This document shows, one piece after another, positions 37,375-46,658 of a DNA stretch of 64,000 nucleotides (position 1 is the first letter of the stretch; every line of letters begins with the position of its first letter). Source of the DNA: Promineifilum sp. (lineage in GTDB: Bacteria > Chloroflexota > Anaerolineae > Promineifilales > Promineifilaceae). The notes beneath the pieces are model-generated. The model saw only the letters and a list, made by a program, of their open reading frames with translations, searched no databases and was not told the origin of the DNA. The position numbers and the translations under genes are program-made. The stretch covers positions 124,001-188,000 of the forward strand of contig JAGOBF010000005.1 of assembly GCA_017983515.1 (NCBI GenBank), in the 5' to 3' direction.

Positions 37375-37402
37375 TCGAAACATTCATCCCTTACGTGACG
37401 CC

Positions 37403-38434
37403 ATGACGAACCCACTTGATACCCTATCGGCTGCTTTCCTGCCGGCCATCGACGCCGAAATGCGGACCGTACTCGGCGCTGATGAGCCAAGTCGTGCCGC
37501 CAACCCCTTTTATGGCATGATCCATTACCATATGGGCTGGGCGAATGACCAGTTGCGGCCGATTGAGAGCAACGGCGGCAAACGCATCCGGCCCATCCTG
37601 TGCTTGTTGGCCTGCGTCGCCTCCGGGGGTGACTGGGAGCAGGCCGTCCCGGCCGCCGCGGCCATCGAGATTCTGCATAATTTCTCGCTCGTCCACGATG
37701 ATATTCAGGATAACAGCCCCACCCGGCGCGGTCGTCCCACGCTCTGGACGCTCTGGGGCCAACCCCAGGCGATCAATACCGGCGATGCGATGTTCGCCAT
37801 GGCCCATCTGGCGCTGAGCCGCCTGGCGGAAGAGGGGGTGCCGCCGGCCGTTGTCGTGCGCGCCTTGCGCCGGTTCGACGAGACGTGCATCGCCCTGACC
37901 CAGGGTCAGTATACCGACATGAGCTTCGAGACGCGAGACGCCGTCGACGTCGAAGAATACATCGCCATGATCACCGGCAAGACGGCCGCCTTGATCGGCC
38001 TGGCCGCCGAATTAGGCCCGCTGGTTGCCCGCGCCGATGACCAGCGGATTCGCGCGTTTGCCGACTATGGTTTGAATATGGGGCTGGCCTTTCAGGTTCA
38101 GGATGACATTCTAGGCATCTGGGGTGACGAAGACCTGACAGGAAAATCCGCGGCCACCGACATCACTACGCGCAAGAAGACCTTGCCCGTCCTCTACGCC
38201 CTTTCGAAGAGCCCACAACTACGAGAGCTGTATGATGGCGAAGTAACCGGACAAGAATTTGTCCGCCGGGTGGTGCCGATTTTGGACGAGACCGGCGCGC
38301 GCCGCTTCGCCGATGATGCCGCGGAACGATACACCAACATGGCAATCGCCGGGCTGTCGGCCGCACAACCCGTCGAGCCGGGCGCCGGCGCCTTGAGAGA
38401 TTTGACCGCCACCTTGTTGCGGCGCGATTTCTAA
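37403..38434 (+). CDS. Short-chain prenyl diphosphate synthase (FPP/GGPP type)
   Basis: 343 residues. An all-helical trans-prenyl synthase: first Asp-rich motif LVHDDIQDN, second QVQDDILGIWGDED, plus GGKRIRPILCLLAC and TGKTAALIGLAAELG. It condenses IPP with allylic diphosphates; chain length is not decidable by eye. I chose the ATG at 37403; the open frame upstream lies within fni and is a shadow. A terminator follows and is shared with the convergent rpoC. Confidence 0.93.
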   Translation: MTNPLDTLSAAFLPAIDAEMRTVLGADEPSRAANPFYGMIHYHMGWANDQLRPIESNGGKRIRPILCLLACVASGGDWEQAVPAAAAIEILHNFSLVHDDIQDNSPTRRGRPTLWTLWGQPQAINTGDAMFAMAHLALSRLAEEGVPPAVVVRALRRFDETCIALTQGQYTDMSFETRDAVDVEEYIAMITGKTAALIGLAAELGPLVARADDQRIRAFADYGLNMGLAFQVQDDILGIWGDEDLTGKSAATDITTRKKTLPVLYALSKSPQLRELYDGEVTGQEFVRRVVPILDETGARRFADDAAERYTNMAIAGLSAAQPVEPGAGALRDLTATLLRRDF

Positions 38435-38438
38435 CAAA

Positions 38439-38470
38439 AAGACCGGACAACCACGCGGTTATCCGGTCTT
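38439..38470. terminator. Bidirectional terminator between the prenyl synthase gene and rpoC
   Basis: AAGACCGGACAACC (38439-38452) pairs with GGTTATCCGGTCTT (38457-38470), 14 bp with one mismatch and a 4-nt loop. In the minus direction it runs into TTTTTG (38440-38435), so it is better placed for rpoC. Confidence 0.85.
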
Positions 38471-38498
38471 GCTCGTCAATTACCTAACCTTTGGAAGA

Positions 38499-41400
38499 TT
38501 ATTCGCCTTCAGCGTCCTCTTCGTCGTCTTCCCAGGTCTCTTCTCCTTCGACATCTTCCACCGCGAGGTCGGCCACGTCTTCTTCTTCCCAGCCTTCCTC
38601 GTCCTCATCCCAGTTGCTATGCTCGTCAACTTCATATTCGCTGACGATGGCCACGCGCGAAGCATCGGCCGCCGCGGCGGCGATTGCCGCCAGAATCTCA
38701 ACGTCTGTGTCGTCGTCGATCAAGGCGCTGCTGGTCAGACGTGTCGCTCCGGCCGCTAGCTCGGGATCCATGAAGAAATCTTCCGGCAATTCCAGAGGTT
38801 CGTTTTCTTCCGGACGGAAGCCCGTGCCGGCAGGGATCAGTTTGCCGATGATGACGTTTTCCTTCAGACCGATGAGACGATCTTCCTTACCGGCAATGGC
38901 CGCCCCGGCCAGCACCTTGATGGTATGCTGGAAGGAACTGGCCGACAAGAAGCTGTCGGTGTTGAGTGATGCTTTGGTAATGCCCAAAAGCACCGGCTCG
39001 GCCTGCGCCGGCTGACCGCCCTCGATCTCCACTTCCTCGTTCCTTTCCTGGAAAAGAGGTGCATCGACCAGATCTCCGGGCAGCATGTCCGTGTCGCCAG
39101 ACTCAGTCACCACAACCTTGCTCAACATTTTGCGAATTATCACCTCAAAATGCTTGTCGTGGATGTTCTGTCCTTGCGGACGATAGACCTGCTGCACTTC
39201 GCGCAAGAGGTACTGCGTCACGGCATCGCGACCCAGAATCTCCAGGATGCGATGCGGATTGCGTGATCCCTCAGTCAACTGATCGCCGGCCTGAACCTGT
39301 TGGCCGTTACTAATGAGCAGCCGAACACCGGCGGCGATTTCGTAATCGCGCTCCTCGCGACTCTCCCAAGTGACCCGCAGGCCGCTTTCGTCGCGGGTCA
39401 CACGGCCCGGATGGCGAGCGTGGATAATCTCATCGCCGCTCTCGGCCAACGTTTCGCCGACCACAACTTCCTTGTTGTTCTCCACCAGGATGTTCCATCC
39501 GGACGGCACCTCGTAGATATCATCGACGAGTTTCATATTGGTAACGCCCACGTGCCGCACGCTATCAACCACGCGCAGCGCGCCGATACCGTCGATTTCC
39601 GTCATGACCGCTTCGCCGCGGGGCCGCTGACGAGCTTCAAACAGCTCTTCAACTCGCGGCAAACCTTGGGTGATGTCACCACCGGCCGAAGCGGTACCGC
39701 CGGTGTGGAACGTGCGCAGCGTCAACTGCGTGCCCGGCTCGCCGATAGATTGCGCGGCCACAATGCCGACGGCCACCCCCAGGTCCACGGGCTTGCCGCG
39801 GGCCAGGTCGGTGCCGTAGCACTTGCGGCAGATTCCCAGCCGCAACTCGCAGGTCATAGGCGAGTGAACGTAGACCTCGCTTACGTTGATCCCGTCCACG
39901 GCATCTGCCGTTTCGGCGGTGAAATAATCGCCTTGGGCAATCAGGATTTCGCCGGTCTCCGGGTCGGATACCGTCTCGGCCGCGACGCGGCCGATTAGTC
40001 GTTCGGCCAGTGTTTGCTTGCCAAAGTTATCACTGCGCCGCACCCAGATGCCCTTGTCCGTGCCGCAGTCCTCTTCCATGATGATGATGTCCTGGGCCAC
40101 GTCGACGAGTCGGCGTGTCAGGTAACCGGCGTCGGCCGTACGCAGGGCGGTGTCAGCCAACCCCTTACGTGCGCCATGGGTAGAGATGAAGTATTCCAGC
40201 GCTTCCAGACCTTGCCGGAAGTTCGACTGGATGGGCACCGGGATGATTCGACCCTGCGGGTCGGCCATCAGTCCGCGCATACCGGCCAGCTGGGTAATGG
40301 GGCCGAAGCCACCCTTGCCCGCGCCCGACAGGGCCATGATCGCCAGCGGCCCATAGGGATCCATGGCCTTCTTCACGGCGTCAGCCACTTGATCCTTGGC
40401 CTCATTCCACTGCTCGATGGTCCGCTGATACTGTTCGTCTTCCGTCAAGAGGCCGCGGCGGAACTGGCGGTCGATCTCGTCGACCCGCTTCCGCGCGCCG
40501 TCGAGAATGTCGCCACGCTGCTCAGGAATGGTCAGGTCGGCCACAGCCACGGTTGTGCCGGATACGGTGGCGAACCGGAAACCGATATCCTTGATCGCGT
40601 CAACCATCAAGATGGTATCTTCATCGCCGATAATCTGGTGGACGCGGTTGATCAGCGAGTTGACGCCGGCCTTGTCCAGAATGCGATTGACGAAACGCGC
40701 TTGTTCGGGCAGGGCCAGATTAAACAAAGCGCGGCCGGGCGAGGTCTCGATGATCCGCGTGCGCGCTCTACCGTCAACGTAGCGCGTGCCGTCATCCTTC
40801 CAATAGGTGCGGGTCTGGACTTTGATTTTGGCGTGAATATCCACATAGCCCAGCTCATAGGCGGTTTCGATTTCCTCCAGGCTGCTGAAGATACGACCTT
40901 CGCCCATCCTGCCATCGCGGATCATGGTCAGGTAATAGACACCAAGCACCATGTCCTTCGAGGGGCCGACGATCGGCTGACCGTCGGCCGGCTTCAGAAG
41001 GTTGCGCGAGGCCATCATCAGAGACTTGGCTTCTTCGACGGCCTTGTCCGACAGGGGCACATGAACGGCCATCTGGTCGCCATCGAAGTCGGCATTAAAG
41101 GCCGCACAGACCAGAGGATGCAACTGAATCGCCTTGCCCTCGACCAGCTTGGGCATAAAAGCCTGGATGCCCAGACGATGCAGCGTCGGCGCGCGATTTA
41201 GAAGGATGGGCCGGCCCTGGATGACTTCCTCCAACACCTCCCACACCTCCGGCGGCTGGCGCTCCATAAAGCGCTTGGCGCCCTTCACGTTGCTGGCATG
41301 GCCGTACTCGACGAGCTTGCTGATGACGAACGGCCGGAAGAGTTCCAGAGCCATCGTCTTCGGCAAACCGCACTCGCCCATCTTCAGCTTGGGGCCAACA

Positions 41401-42962
41401 ACGATCACCGATCGGCCGGAATAGTCAACGCGCTTGCCCAGCAAGTTGCGGCGGAAACGCCCCTTCTTGCCCTTCAGCATATCCGAAAGGGATTTCAGTT
41501 CGCGACGGCCGCGGCGGCTCAGCGCCTTGCCGCGCTGGCTATTGTCGATCAGGCTGTCGACGGCTTCCTGCAACATGCGCTTTTCGTTGCGCACGATGAC
41601 ATCGGGCGCGCCCAGCTCCAGAAGCCGCTTCAGGCGGTTATTGCGGTTGATGACACGACGATAAAGGTCGTTTAGGTCAGACGTCGCAAAACGGCCGCCG
41701 TCCAACTGCACCATCGGGCGTAGATCGGGCGGGATGACTGGCAGTACGGTCAGGATCATCCACTCCGGCCGGTTGCCGCTAGCGCGCAGCGCCTCGACCA
41801 CCTGGAGGCGCTTGGTCGCGCGTTTGGCCGCCTGTTTGGAGCGGCTCGTGCGCACTTCACGCCACAAGTCGCGCGACAGTTTTTCCAGGTCCATATTCCG
41901 TAAAATCTCGTGGAACGCCTCGGCGCCCATGGCCGCACGGAATACGTTGCCGAATTTGCTCTTGTATTCGCGATACTTGTTCTCATCCAGGAAGGTCATC
42001 TGCACCAGTTGCTCAAGTTGATCGCGGTTGGCCTGGGCCTGTTGCCGCAAGCGGATGAGCCGCTGATCCATGCGCTCGCGCAGATCGTCGCCGGCCGAAC
42101 CAATTTCGACTTGCAACTCCTCAATCTCGCGATTAAGTTCGGCAAGCTCTTGCTTTTGATCGTCCTCGAGCGCCTTCTGGGTCGTCTCCAGGCGCTCCTT
42201 GGTGATCTCCTGCACTTGCACGATGTGCTCGCGGCCAACTTTCTCGCCCTTTTGAACGAGCAGCTCGCCGGACAGGATAATATCCTCGGACGCGACCGAG
42301 TTCTTGAGGTTGGTCAGGCGCTGTTCAATGACTTTGGCTTCCTGAACAAGCTCATCGGTACGGGTGCTGATCCGATCATCAAAGGTGTTGATCAGTTCGT
42401 CGCGAGCCGCTACCAACTCGCTGACTTTGGTGGTCTCTTCGGCCGTGGATTCTTCGAGTTGCTCCACCAGCTTCGATTCCAACTGGGTTTCGGCTTCCTG
42501 CAACTCTTCACCGAGCCGCTTGAGCGCGCGCTGCCGCGCGTCCTCATCGACACTGGTGATGACGTATTGAGCAAAATAAAGGACGCGGTCGAGATTACGA
42601 CGGGATATATTCAGAAGCAGGCCCATATAGCTGGGAACGCGGCGCGTATACCAGACGTGGGCTACCGGCGCGGCCAGTTCAATGTGGCCGAGACGCTCGC
42701 GACGTACCGAGGATCGGGTAATCTCGACCCCACACTTGTCGCAAACGATGCCCTTATAGCGAACATTTTTATATTTACCGCAATAGCATTGCCAATCCCT
42801 GGTGGGACCGAAAATCGCTTCACAAAACAAGCCGTCCTTCTCAGGACGCAACCTGCGATAGTTGATCGTTTCAGGTTTGGTGACTTCACCGTATGACCAG
42901 GAGCGAATTTGCTCCGGGGACGCCAGGCTGACGCGTAACGAGCGGAAATCGGTTGTCTCCAC
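38499..42962 (-). CDS. rpoC: DNA-directed RNA polymerase subunit beta'
   Basis: 1487 residues. Zinc ribbon Cys59, Cys61, Cys74, Cys77; catalytic Mg site [12 protein letters not shown] near residue 625; a second zinc site around [13 protein letters not shown]. Residues about 140-330 form a Glu/Lys-rich predicted coiled coil inserted after the N-terminal zinc region, and the last 45 or so residues are almost all acidic with several Trp. The start is GTG at 42962, with GGGAGGT 6-7 nt upstream. rpoB is not adjacent: the upstream neighbour is a methyltransferase-like gene, and rpoC has its own promoters and a 160-nt leader. Confidence 0.97.
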   Translation of the reverse strand: METTDFRSLRVSLASPEQIRSWSYGEVTKPETINYRRLRPEKDGLFCEAIFGPTRDWQCYCGKYKNVRYKGIVCDKCGVEITRSSVRRERLGHIELAAPVAHVWYTRRVPSYMGLLLNISRRNLDRVLYFAQYVITSVDEDARQRALKRLGEELQEAETQLESKLVEQLEESTAEETTKVSELVAARDELINTFDDRISTRTDELVQEAKVIEQRLTNLKNSVASEDIILSGELLVQKGEKVGREHIVQVQEITKERLETTQKALEDDQKQELAELNREIEELQVEIGSAGDDLRERMDQRLIRLRQQAQANRDQLEQLVQMTFLDENKYREYKSKFGNVFRAAMGAEAFHEILRNMDLEKLSRDLWREVRTSRSKQAAKRATKRLQVVEALRASGNRPEWMILTVLPVIPPDLRPMVQLDGGRFATSDLNDLYRRVINRNNRLKRLLELGAPDVIVRNEKRMLQEAVDSLIDNSQRGKALSRRGRRELKSLSDMLKGKKGRFRRNLLGKRVDYSGRSVIVVGPKLKMGECGLPKTMALELFRPFVISKLVEYGHASNVKGAKRFMERQPPEVWEVLEEVIQGRPILLNRAPTLHRLGIQAFMPKLVEGKAIQLHPLVCAAFNADFDGDQMAVHVPLSDKAVEEAKSLMMASRNLLKPADGQPIVGPSKDMVLGVYYLTMIRDGRMGEGRIFSSLEEIETAYELGYVDIHAKIKVQTRTYWKDDGTRYVDGRARTRIIETSPGRALFNLALPEQARFVNRILDKAGVNSLINRVHQIIGDEDTILMVDAIKDIGFRFATVSGTTVAVADLTIPEQRGDILDGARKRVDEIDRQFRRGLLTEDEQYQRTIEQWNEAKDQVADAVKKAMDPYGPLAIMALSGAGKGGFGPITQLAGMRGLMADPQGRIIPVPIQSNFRQGLEALEYFISTHGARKGLADTALRTADAGYLTRRLVDVAQDIIIMEEDCGTDKGIWVRRSDNFGKQTLAERLIGRVAAETVSDPETGEILIAQGDYFTAETADAVDGINVSEVYVHSPMTCELRLGICRKCYGTDLARGKPVDLGVAVGIVAAQSIGEPGTQLTLRTFHTGGTASAGGDITQGLPRVEELFEARQRPRGEAVMTEIDGIGALRVVDSVRHVGVTNMKLVDDIYEVPSGWNILVENNKEVVVGETLAESGDEIIHARHPGRVTRDESGLRVTWESREERDYEIAAGVRLLISNGQQVQAGDQLTEGSRNPHRILEILGRDAVTQYLLREVQQVYRPQGQNIHDKHFEVIIRKMLSKVVVTESGDTDMLPGDLVDAPLFQERNEEVEIEGGQPAQAEPVLLGITKASLNTDSFLSASSFQHTIKVLAGAAIAGKEDRLIGLKENVIIGKLIPAGTGFRPEENEPLELPEDFFMDPELAAGATRLTSSALIDDDTDVEILAAIAAAAADASRVAIVSEYEVDEHSNWDEDEEGWEEEDVADLAVEDVEGEETWEDDEEDAEGE

Positions 42963-43073
42963 TAATGACCTCCCAAAATCATTAAGGCTCTACCCTTCCG
43001 GAAAAAGCGCGATCCGATAAATTCTAAGCGTGATCAGCGTGATCGTAGAATAATTCAGTGGTTAAACGCGCAA

Positions 43074-43103
43074 AAGAGCGACTGGGCAACTGCCAGCGCT
43101 CTT
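43074..43103 (-). promoter_or_regulatory. Hairpin in the rpoC leader, possible attenuator
   Basis: On the minus strand AAGAGCG-CTGG, a 7-nt loop, then CCAG-T-CGCTCTT form an 11-bp stem with one bulge, followed by TTTTG. It lies between the promoter at 43131-43158 and the rpoC start. It resembles a weak intrinsic terminator, so it could attenuate rpoC; this is inference. Confidence 0.45.
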
Positions 43104-43130
43104 GGGCACGTTCTCTGCGAACTATCTTTA

Positions 43131-43158
43131 ATTATATCGGCATTCGTCGATATGTCAA
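43131..43158 (-). promoter_or_regulatory. Consensus promoter P1 of rpoC
   Basis: TTGACA (43158-43153), 16-bp spacer and TATAAT (43136-43131) on the minus strand: both hexamers are perfect. Expected RNA start near 43124, about 160 nt before the GTG. Confidence 0.85.
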
Positions 43159-43196
43159 GTTTTCCACTGAAATTAACGTTACCCACGCGATCTAGA

Positions 43197-43236
43197 ATTA
43201 TATCACATAAGCTTCAAAAGACAAGCAGTTTATGTG
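43197..43236 (-). promoter_or_regulatory. Second promoter and inverted repeat upstream of rpoC
   Basis: Extended -10 TG-A-TATAAT (43205-43197). Just upstream, CACATAA (43204-43210) and TTATGTG (43230-43236) form an inverted repeat with 19-nt spacing that covers the -35 area; it could be an operator or the end of the upstream transcript. No good -35 is seen. Confidence 0.45.
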
Positions 43237-43279
43237 AACTTATGCCATCGATAACCGGCCTGCGATGGTCGCCAAGACC

Positions 43280-44098
43280 TCAACGTAGCCGGATATGAGC
43301 TTGCCCGCGAAGCGTCCGGTTCAACTGTTGCACGTCAATTTGGAGCGCCTCGCCCCATCGGGCAACGACGGCCAGTTCATTCTTCCGCTTGCTGTCATCC
43401 AGCACGATCAGACTCGACTGATTCAGGGAAGAGGCGAAGAAAGGCAACGCCGGGTAGCGTGACAAAGTGGCTACAGATTTCGGCCCGTCAACCAGCAACA
43501 GGTCAATATGCCCGGCCCGCTCTAATATCTGCTGCGCCCCAACCAACGAATACCAGGGAGCGCCGGAATCGGGATTGTTTTCAAGTGGCGCATGCAGAAT
43601 CGTCACGTAGTCAGCCAAGCCTTCGTGGACAATCGTCGACGTCATGACAGCGTGCCACTTTTCGTCTTCTTCGAGGGAATAGATGTGGCCCCGTCCTAGT
43701 TGCCTGAGCAAACTCCCGATGAGAAGCGTGGAAACGCCGGCCCCGCATTCCACGACCGTGCGATAATCATTATACTGGATGGTGGAAAGCAGGTTCTGTA
43801 AGTTGTCGGCCTCCATCGCCCATAAGCCATAAGGCAGGAAGGTTTTCCCAAACAAAGGTTGCAAATTGATGAACGCACGTAATTCCCGATTTTCGTTTTC
43901 CAGCCCCAGCATTCCGGGACGCCTACGGCCTACATAATACAAAACGATAAGAACTGTCAAGGCCCAGGCTATCGTGACGCCGGCAGCCAGAGGCTGATAG
44001 ATAAAGTAAACGACCAGGTACAACGCCACAGTCGAAATGAAGGCTATGCCCGCGACAAGCAGAAGCCGGCCACGCATGATGGTGTTGGAGGTAGACAT
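43280..44098 (-). CDS. Membrane-anchored methyltransferase-like protein
   Basis: 272 residues. Two hydrophobic segments at the N-terminus (LLLVAGIAFISTVALYLVVY, then AAGVTIAWALTVLIVLYYV), a linker, and a Rossmann domain: VVECGAGVSTLLIGSLL as motif I, IYSLEEDEKW as motif II and HIDLLLVDGPKSV after the fourth strand. The pattern resembles SAM-dependent methyltransferases; the substrate is unknown. GGGAGG is about 11-12 nt before the ATG. It follows prfB by 27 bp and is the last gene of the xseB-ftsY-prfB run. Confidence 0.72.
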   Translation of the reverse strand: MSTSNTIMRGRLLLVAGIAFISTVALYLVVYFIYQPLAAGVTIAWALTVLIVLYYVGRRRPGMLGLENENRELRAFINLQPLFGKTFLPYGLWAMEADNLQNLLSTIQYNDYRTVVECGAGVSTLLIGSLLRQLGRGHIYSLEEDEKWHAVMTSTIVHEGLADYVTILHAPLENNPDSGAPWYSLVGAQQILERAGHIDLLLVDGPKSVATLSRYPALPFFASSLNQSSLIVLDDSKRKNELAVVARWGEALQIDVQQLNRTLRGQAHIRLR

Positions 44099-44125
44099 AT
44101 ATATGTGTTCCTCCCAGAACTCGCA

Positions 44126-45251
44126 CTATACTTCTGACATCTCGACGCCACCGGTGGAGTCCGAATCATGGCCCACCTGCTGCCGGAGATAGGCTTCCAT
44201 AAAGTCGTCGAGCCGGCCATCGAGCACCGCCTGAGTATTGCCGACCTCATGCCCGGTTCGATGGTCTTTCACCATCTTGTAGGGTTGCAAGACGTAGGAA
44301 CGAATCTGACTGCCCCAGCCCGCGTCCACATCTTCTCCCTTCAACGCCGCTATTTCCGCTTTCTGCGTGCGCTGAGCCAGGTCAAAGAGTTGCGCTTTCA
44401 GGATATTCATCGCCACCTGGGTGTTTTGGGTCAGCGAGCGCTGGTTTTGGCAGGAGACGACCAAGCCGGTCGGGACATGGGTGATGCGCACGGCCGTTTC
44501 GTTCTTCTGCACATGCTGCCCGCCGGCCCCACTGGCCCGAAAGCGGTCGATGCGCAGATCCTTCTCGTCGATCTCGATTTCGATATCTTCGGCCACATCA
44601 GGCCAAACTTCGACCTTGGCAAACGAGGTGTGGCGTCGGCTGGAGCCATCATAGGGGGAGATACGCACCAGCCGGTGGACGCCACGCTCCGATCTCAGCC
44701 AGCCATAGGTATAGCTCCCCTCAATCGACATCATGCAACTCTTGATTCCTGCTTCGTCGCCGGCGCTCTCATCCAACACTTCCACCTTCATCCGGTGGTG
44801 CTCGGCCCAGCGAATGATCATGCGCTGGAGCATCTGCGCCCAGTCCTGGGCTTCGGTGCCGCCCGCGCCGGCATGAATGGCTACGATAGCTCCCTCGTCG
44901 TCATACTCGCCCGACATCAACGTCTGGAACTCCAGTTGAGCCACGTCGGCCGACAGCCGCATAACCTCCGTCTCCAGTTCGTCGTAGAGTCCTTCGTCTT
45001 CCAACTCGGCCAGCTCCAGATTGTCACTCAATGAGCGGCTAAGCGACTGCCAGACGCCGACCTGTTCCCGCAACCGGGTAAGCTCGCGCATGACCTTCTG
45101 CCCCTCAGCCGGATCATTCCAGAAGCCGGCATCGGCTATTTGCTCTTCGAGTTCCGCAATTCGCTCTTCCTTAGCGGCGAGGTCAAAGACGCCCCCGAAG
45201 CAAATCGATGATGTGGATCTGTTCCGTCAATTGATTAACTAATTCATCCAT
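44126..45251 (-). CDS. prfB: Peptide chain release factor 2, with programmed +1 frameshift
   Basis: The gene reads ATG at 45251, 22 codons ending in CGG GGG CGT CTT, then TGA at 45185-45183; shifting +1 gives GAC CTC GCC (DLAAKEERIAELEEQ) and continues to 44126, for 374 residues. This is the classical RF2 autoregulatory site. RF2 releases peptides at UGA and UAA. The GGQ loop (RASGAGGQHVQKNETAV) and domain 3 are intact. Read without the shift, the protein would seem to start at 45091 and lack its N-terminus. Confidence 0.95.
45182..45197 (-). promoter_or_regulatory. prfB +1 frameshift site
   Basis: Minus-strand CGG GGG CGT CTT TGA C: slippery CTT, in-frame UGA, and a G-rich Shine-Dalgarno-like stretch directly upstream. 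When RF2 is scarce the ribosome pauses at UGA and shifts. Confidence 0.93.
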
Positions 45252-45325
45252 TATATTTGTGTCTCCCGTAGCGTTAGATGATTCCGCAAACGACCCGCCT
45301 ATCAACCCTCAACGGCCGGACCTAT

Positions 45326-46231
45326 TTATTGGCCGAAAAGCCCTTCGATGAACTGGTCAGCATCAAAAGGCGCCAGGTCCTGAATCCGCTCACCGGTGCC
45401 AATAAACCGCACTGGCAGACCCAGTTCGCGGTAGATGGCGAAGACCATCCCACCCTTGGCCGTGCTATCCAGCTTGGTAAGAATCACACCACTGGCGTGA
45501 ACCGACTCCTTGAACTTGGCGGCCTGGGCCAGCGCGTTTTGGCCGGTGGGGGCATCCAGCACGAGCAACACATCATGGGGCGCGGCATGGACGCTCTTGC
45601 GGCAAACGCCGTGGACCTTCTCCAGTTCCTTCATCAAGTTAAACTTCGTATGGAGACGGCCGGCCGTGTCGATGAATAGCAAATTGTAGCCACGAGCGCG
45701 CGCAGCGCGGATACCGTCATAGGCTACGGCCGCTGGATCGCCGCTCGGCTGGCCGGCAATGACCGGCACGTCCGCCCGCTCGCCCCAAATCTCTAACTGA
45801 TCGATGGCCGCCGCGCGAAATGTGTCCCCGGCGGCCAGCATCACCTTATAGCCCAGGCCTTTGTAGCGCTGAGCCAGCTTGCCGATGGTCGTTGTCTTGC
45901 CGGAACCGTTCACGCCGACGATCATGACGACGGTGAGCAGGCGTCGCTCTTCCATCTCGAATAGTGGTGGATCGACCAGAATGGCCCGCAGTTGGCCGCG
46001 CAGAGCATTGAGCAATTGATCGGCCCGGTATAATCCTTCCTTACGCACCTGTTCCCGCAAGGCATCAACCAGATAAACAGTGGTCGGCACGCCGACGTCG
46101 GCCTGGATGAGCAAAGCCTCCAGGTCTTCCCAGGTTTCCTCCGTGATGTCGCCTGCACCCAATACCGTGGCGATCTGACCGAACACCGACTGGCGGGTAC
46201 GGCTTAATGACTCGCGAATACTCTTGAACAA
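45326..46231 (-). CDS. ftsY: Signal recognition particle receptor FtsY
   Basis: 301 residues, SRP-type GTPase that receives SRP-ribosome complexes at the membrane. NG domain only: helical N part, then GVNGSGKT (106-113), [46 protein letters not shown] and [13 protein letters not shown]. The acidic A domain of some FtsY proteins is absent, as in many non-proteobacteria. The start is TTG at 46231 with GAGG 5 nt before it. It lies between xseB (55 bp) and prfB (74 bp). Confidence 0.96.
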   Translation of the reverse strand: MFKSIRESLSRTRQSVFGQIATVLGAGDITEETWEDLEALLIQADVGVPTTVYLVDALREQVRKEGLYRADQLLNALRGQLRAILVDPPLFEMEERRLLTVVMIVGVNGSGKTTTIGKLAQRYKGLGYKVMLAAGDTFRAAAIDQLEIWGERADVPVIAGQPSGDPAAVAYDGIRAARARGYNLLFIDTAGRLHTKFNLMKELEKVHGVCRKSVHAAPHDVLLVLDAPTGQNALAQAAKFKESVHASGVILTKLDSTAKGGMVFAIYRELGLPVRFIGTGERIQDLAPFDADQFIEGLFGQ

Positions 46232-46286
46232 ATTGACCTCAAAGTGTGTTAGATAAAGGCGGGATGAAGTAGGGGAGTGGCAAAGC

Positions 46287-46514
46287 TCAGTCCGGCGTGG
46301 ATAACGTGATAATTTCGCCGTCTTCGGTCAACTGCTCGATTCGGAGCTGCGCCTTATCCAGCAAGATGCCGCAGTGCGCGGCCAGCCGGCGGCCGCGCTC
46401 GAACAGACTCAACGAAGCGTCCAGCGTCAAACTGCCGGATTCCAGTTCGGCGACAGTCTGTTCCAACTCCACCAGCGCATCTTCAAAAGAAAGCTGATCA
46501 ATCCCTTCATTCAT
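46287..46514 (-). CDS. xseB: Exodeoxyribonuclease VII small subunit
   Basis: 75 residues, the usual length. The XseB pattern is clear: SFEDALVELEQTVAELESGS then LTLDASLSLFERGRRLAAHC. It forms a coiled-coil bundle around XseA in ssDNA degradation. The large subunit gene xseA lies 8 kb away at 54346-55578 on the other strand. ATG at 46514 is 7 nt after a TACAAT box. Confidence 0.95.
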   Translation of the reverse strand: MNEGIDQLSFEDALVELEQTVAELESGSLTLDASLSLFERGRRLAAHCGILLDKAQLRIEQLTEDGEIITLSTPD

Positions 46515-46521
46515 AGGGCCG

Positions 46522-46550
46522 ATTGTAGTGCATCATAACAGCTTCTTCAA
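46522..46550 (-). promoter_or_regulatory. Promoter of xseB-ftsY-prfB, probably leaderless
   Basis: Minus-strand TTGAAG (46550-46545), 17-bp spacer and TACAAT (46527-46522), ending 7 nt before the xseB ATG. It sits just after the hppA terminator. Confidence 0.6.
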
Positions 46551-46560
46551 ATCCCTTAAG

Positions 46561-46595
46561 CAAAAAAGGGTGGAAGTCACTGATGACTTCCACCC
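46561..46595 (-). terminator. Rho-independent terminator of hppA
   Basis: A perfect 12-bp stem (46568-46579 with 46584-46595, 4-nt loop) is followed on the minus strand by six T (46567-46562). Confidence 0.94.
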
Positions 46596-46658
46596 TGATT
46601 CAAACGCCGGGCTGCGATGCTGGCGCTAACGATTCGGCCAACTCGCCGGCCGGACCGC

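Noticed and set aside
37034-37402. N-terminal extension of the prenyl synthase frame
   Set aside because: It lies wholly within fni in another frame and is Pro/Arg-rich shadow sequence; the family start is at 37403.
45183-45251. prfB looking like a frameshifted pseudogene
   Set aside because: The break is exactly the conserved RF2 CTT-TGA-C programmed frameshift site and both parts are otherwise intact.
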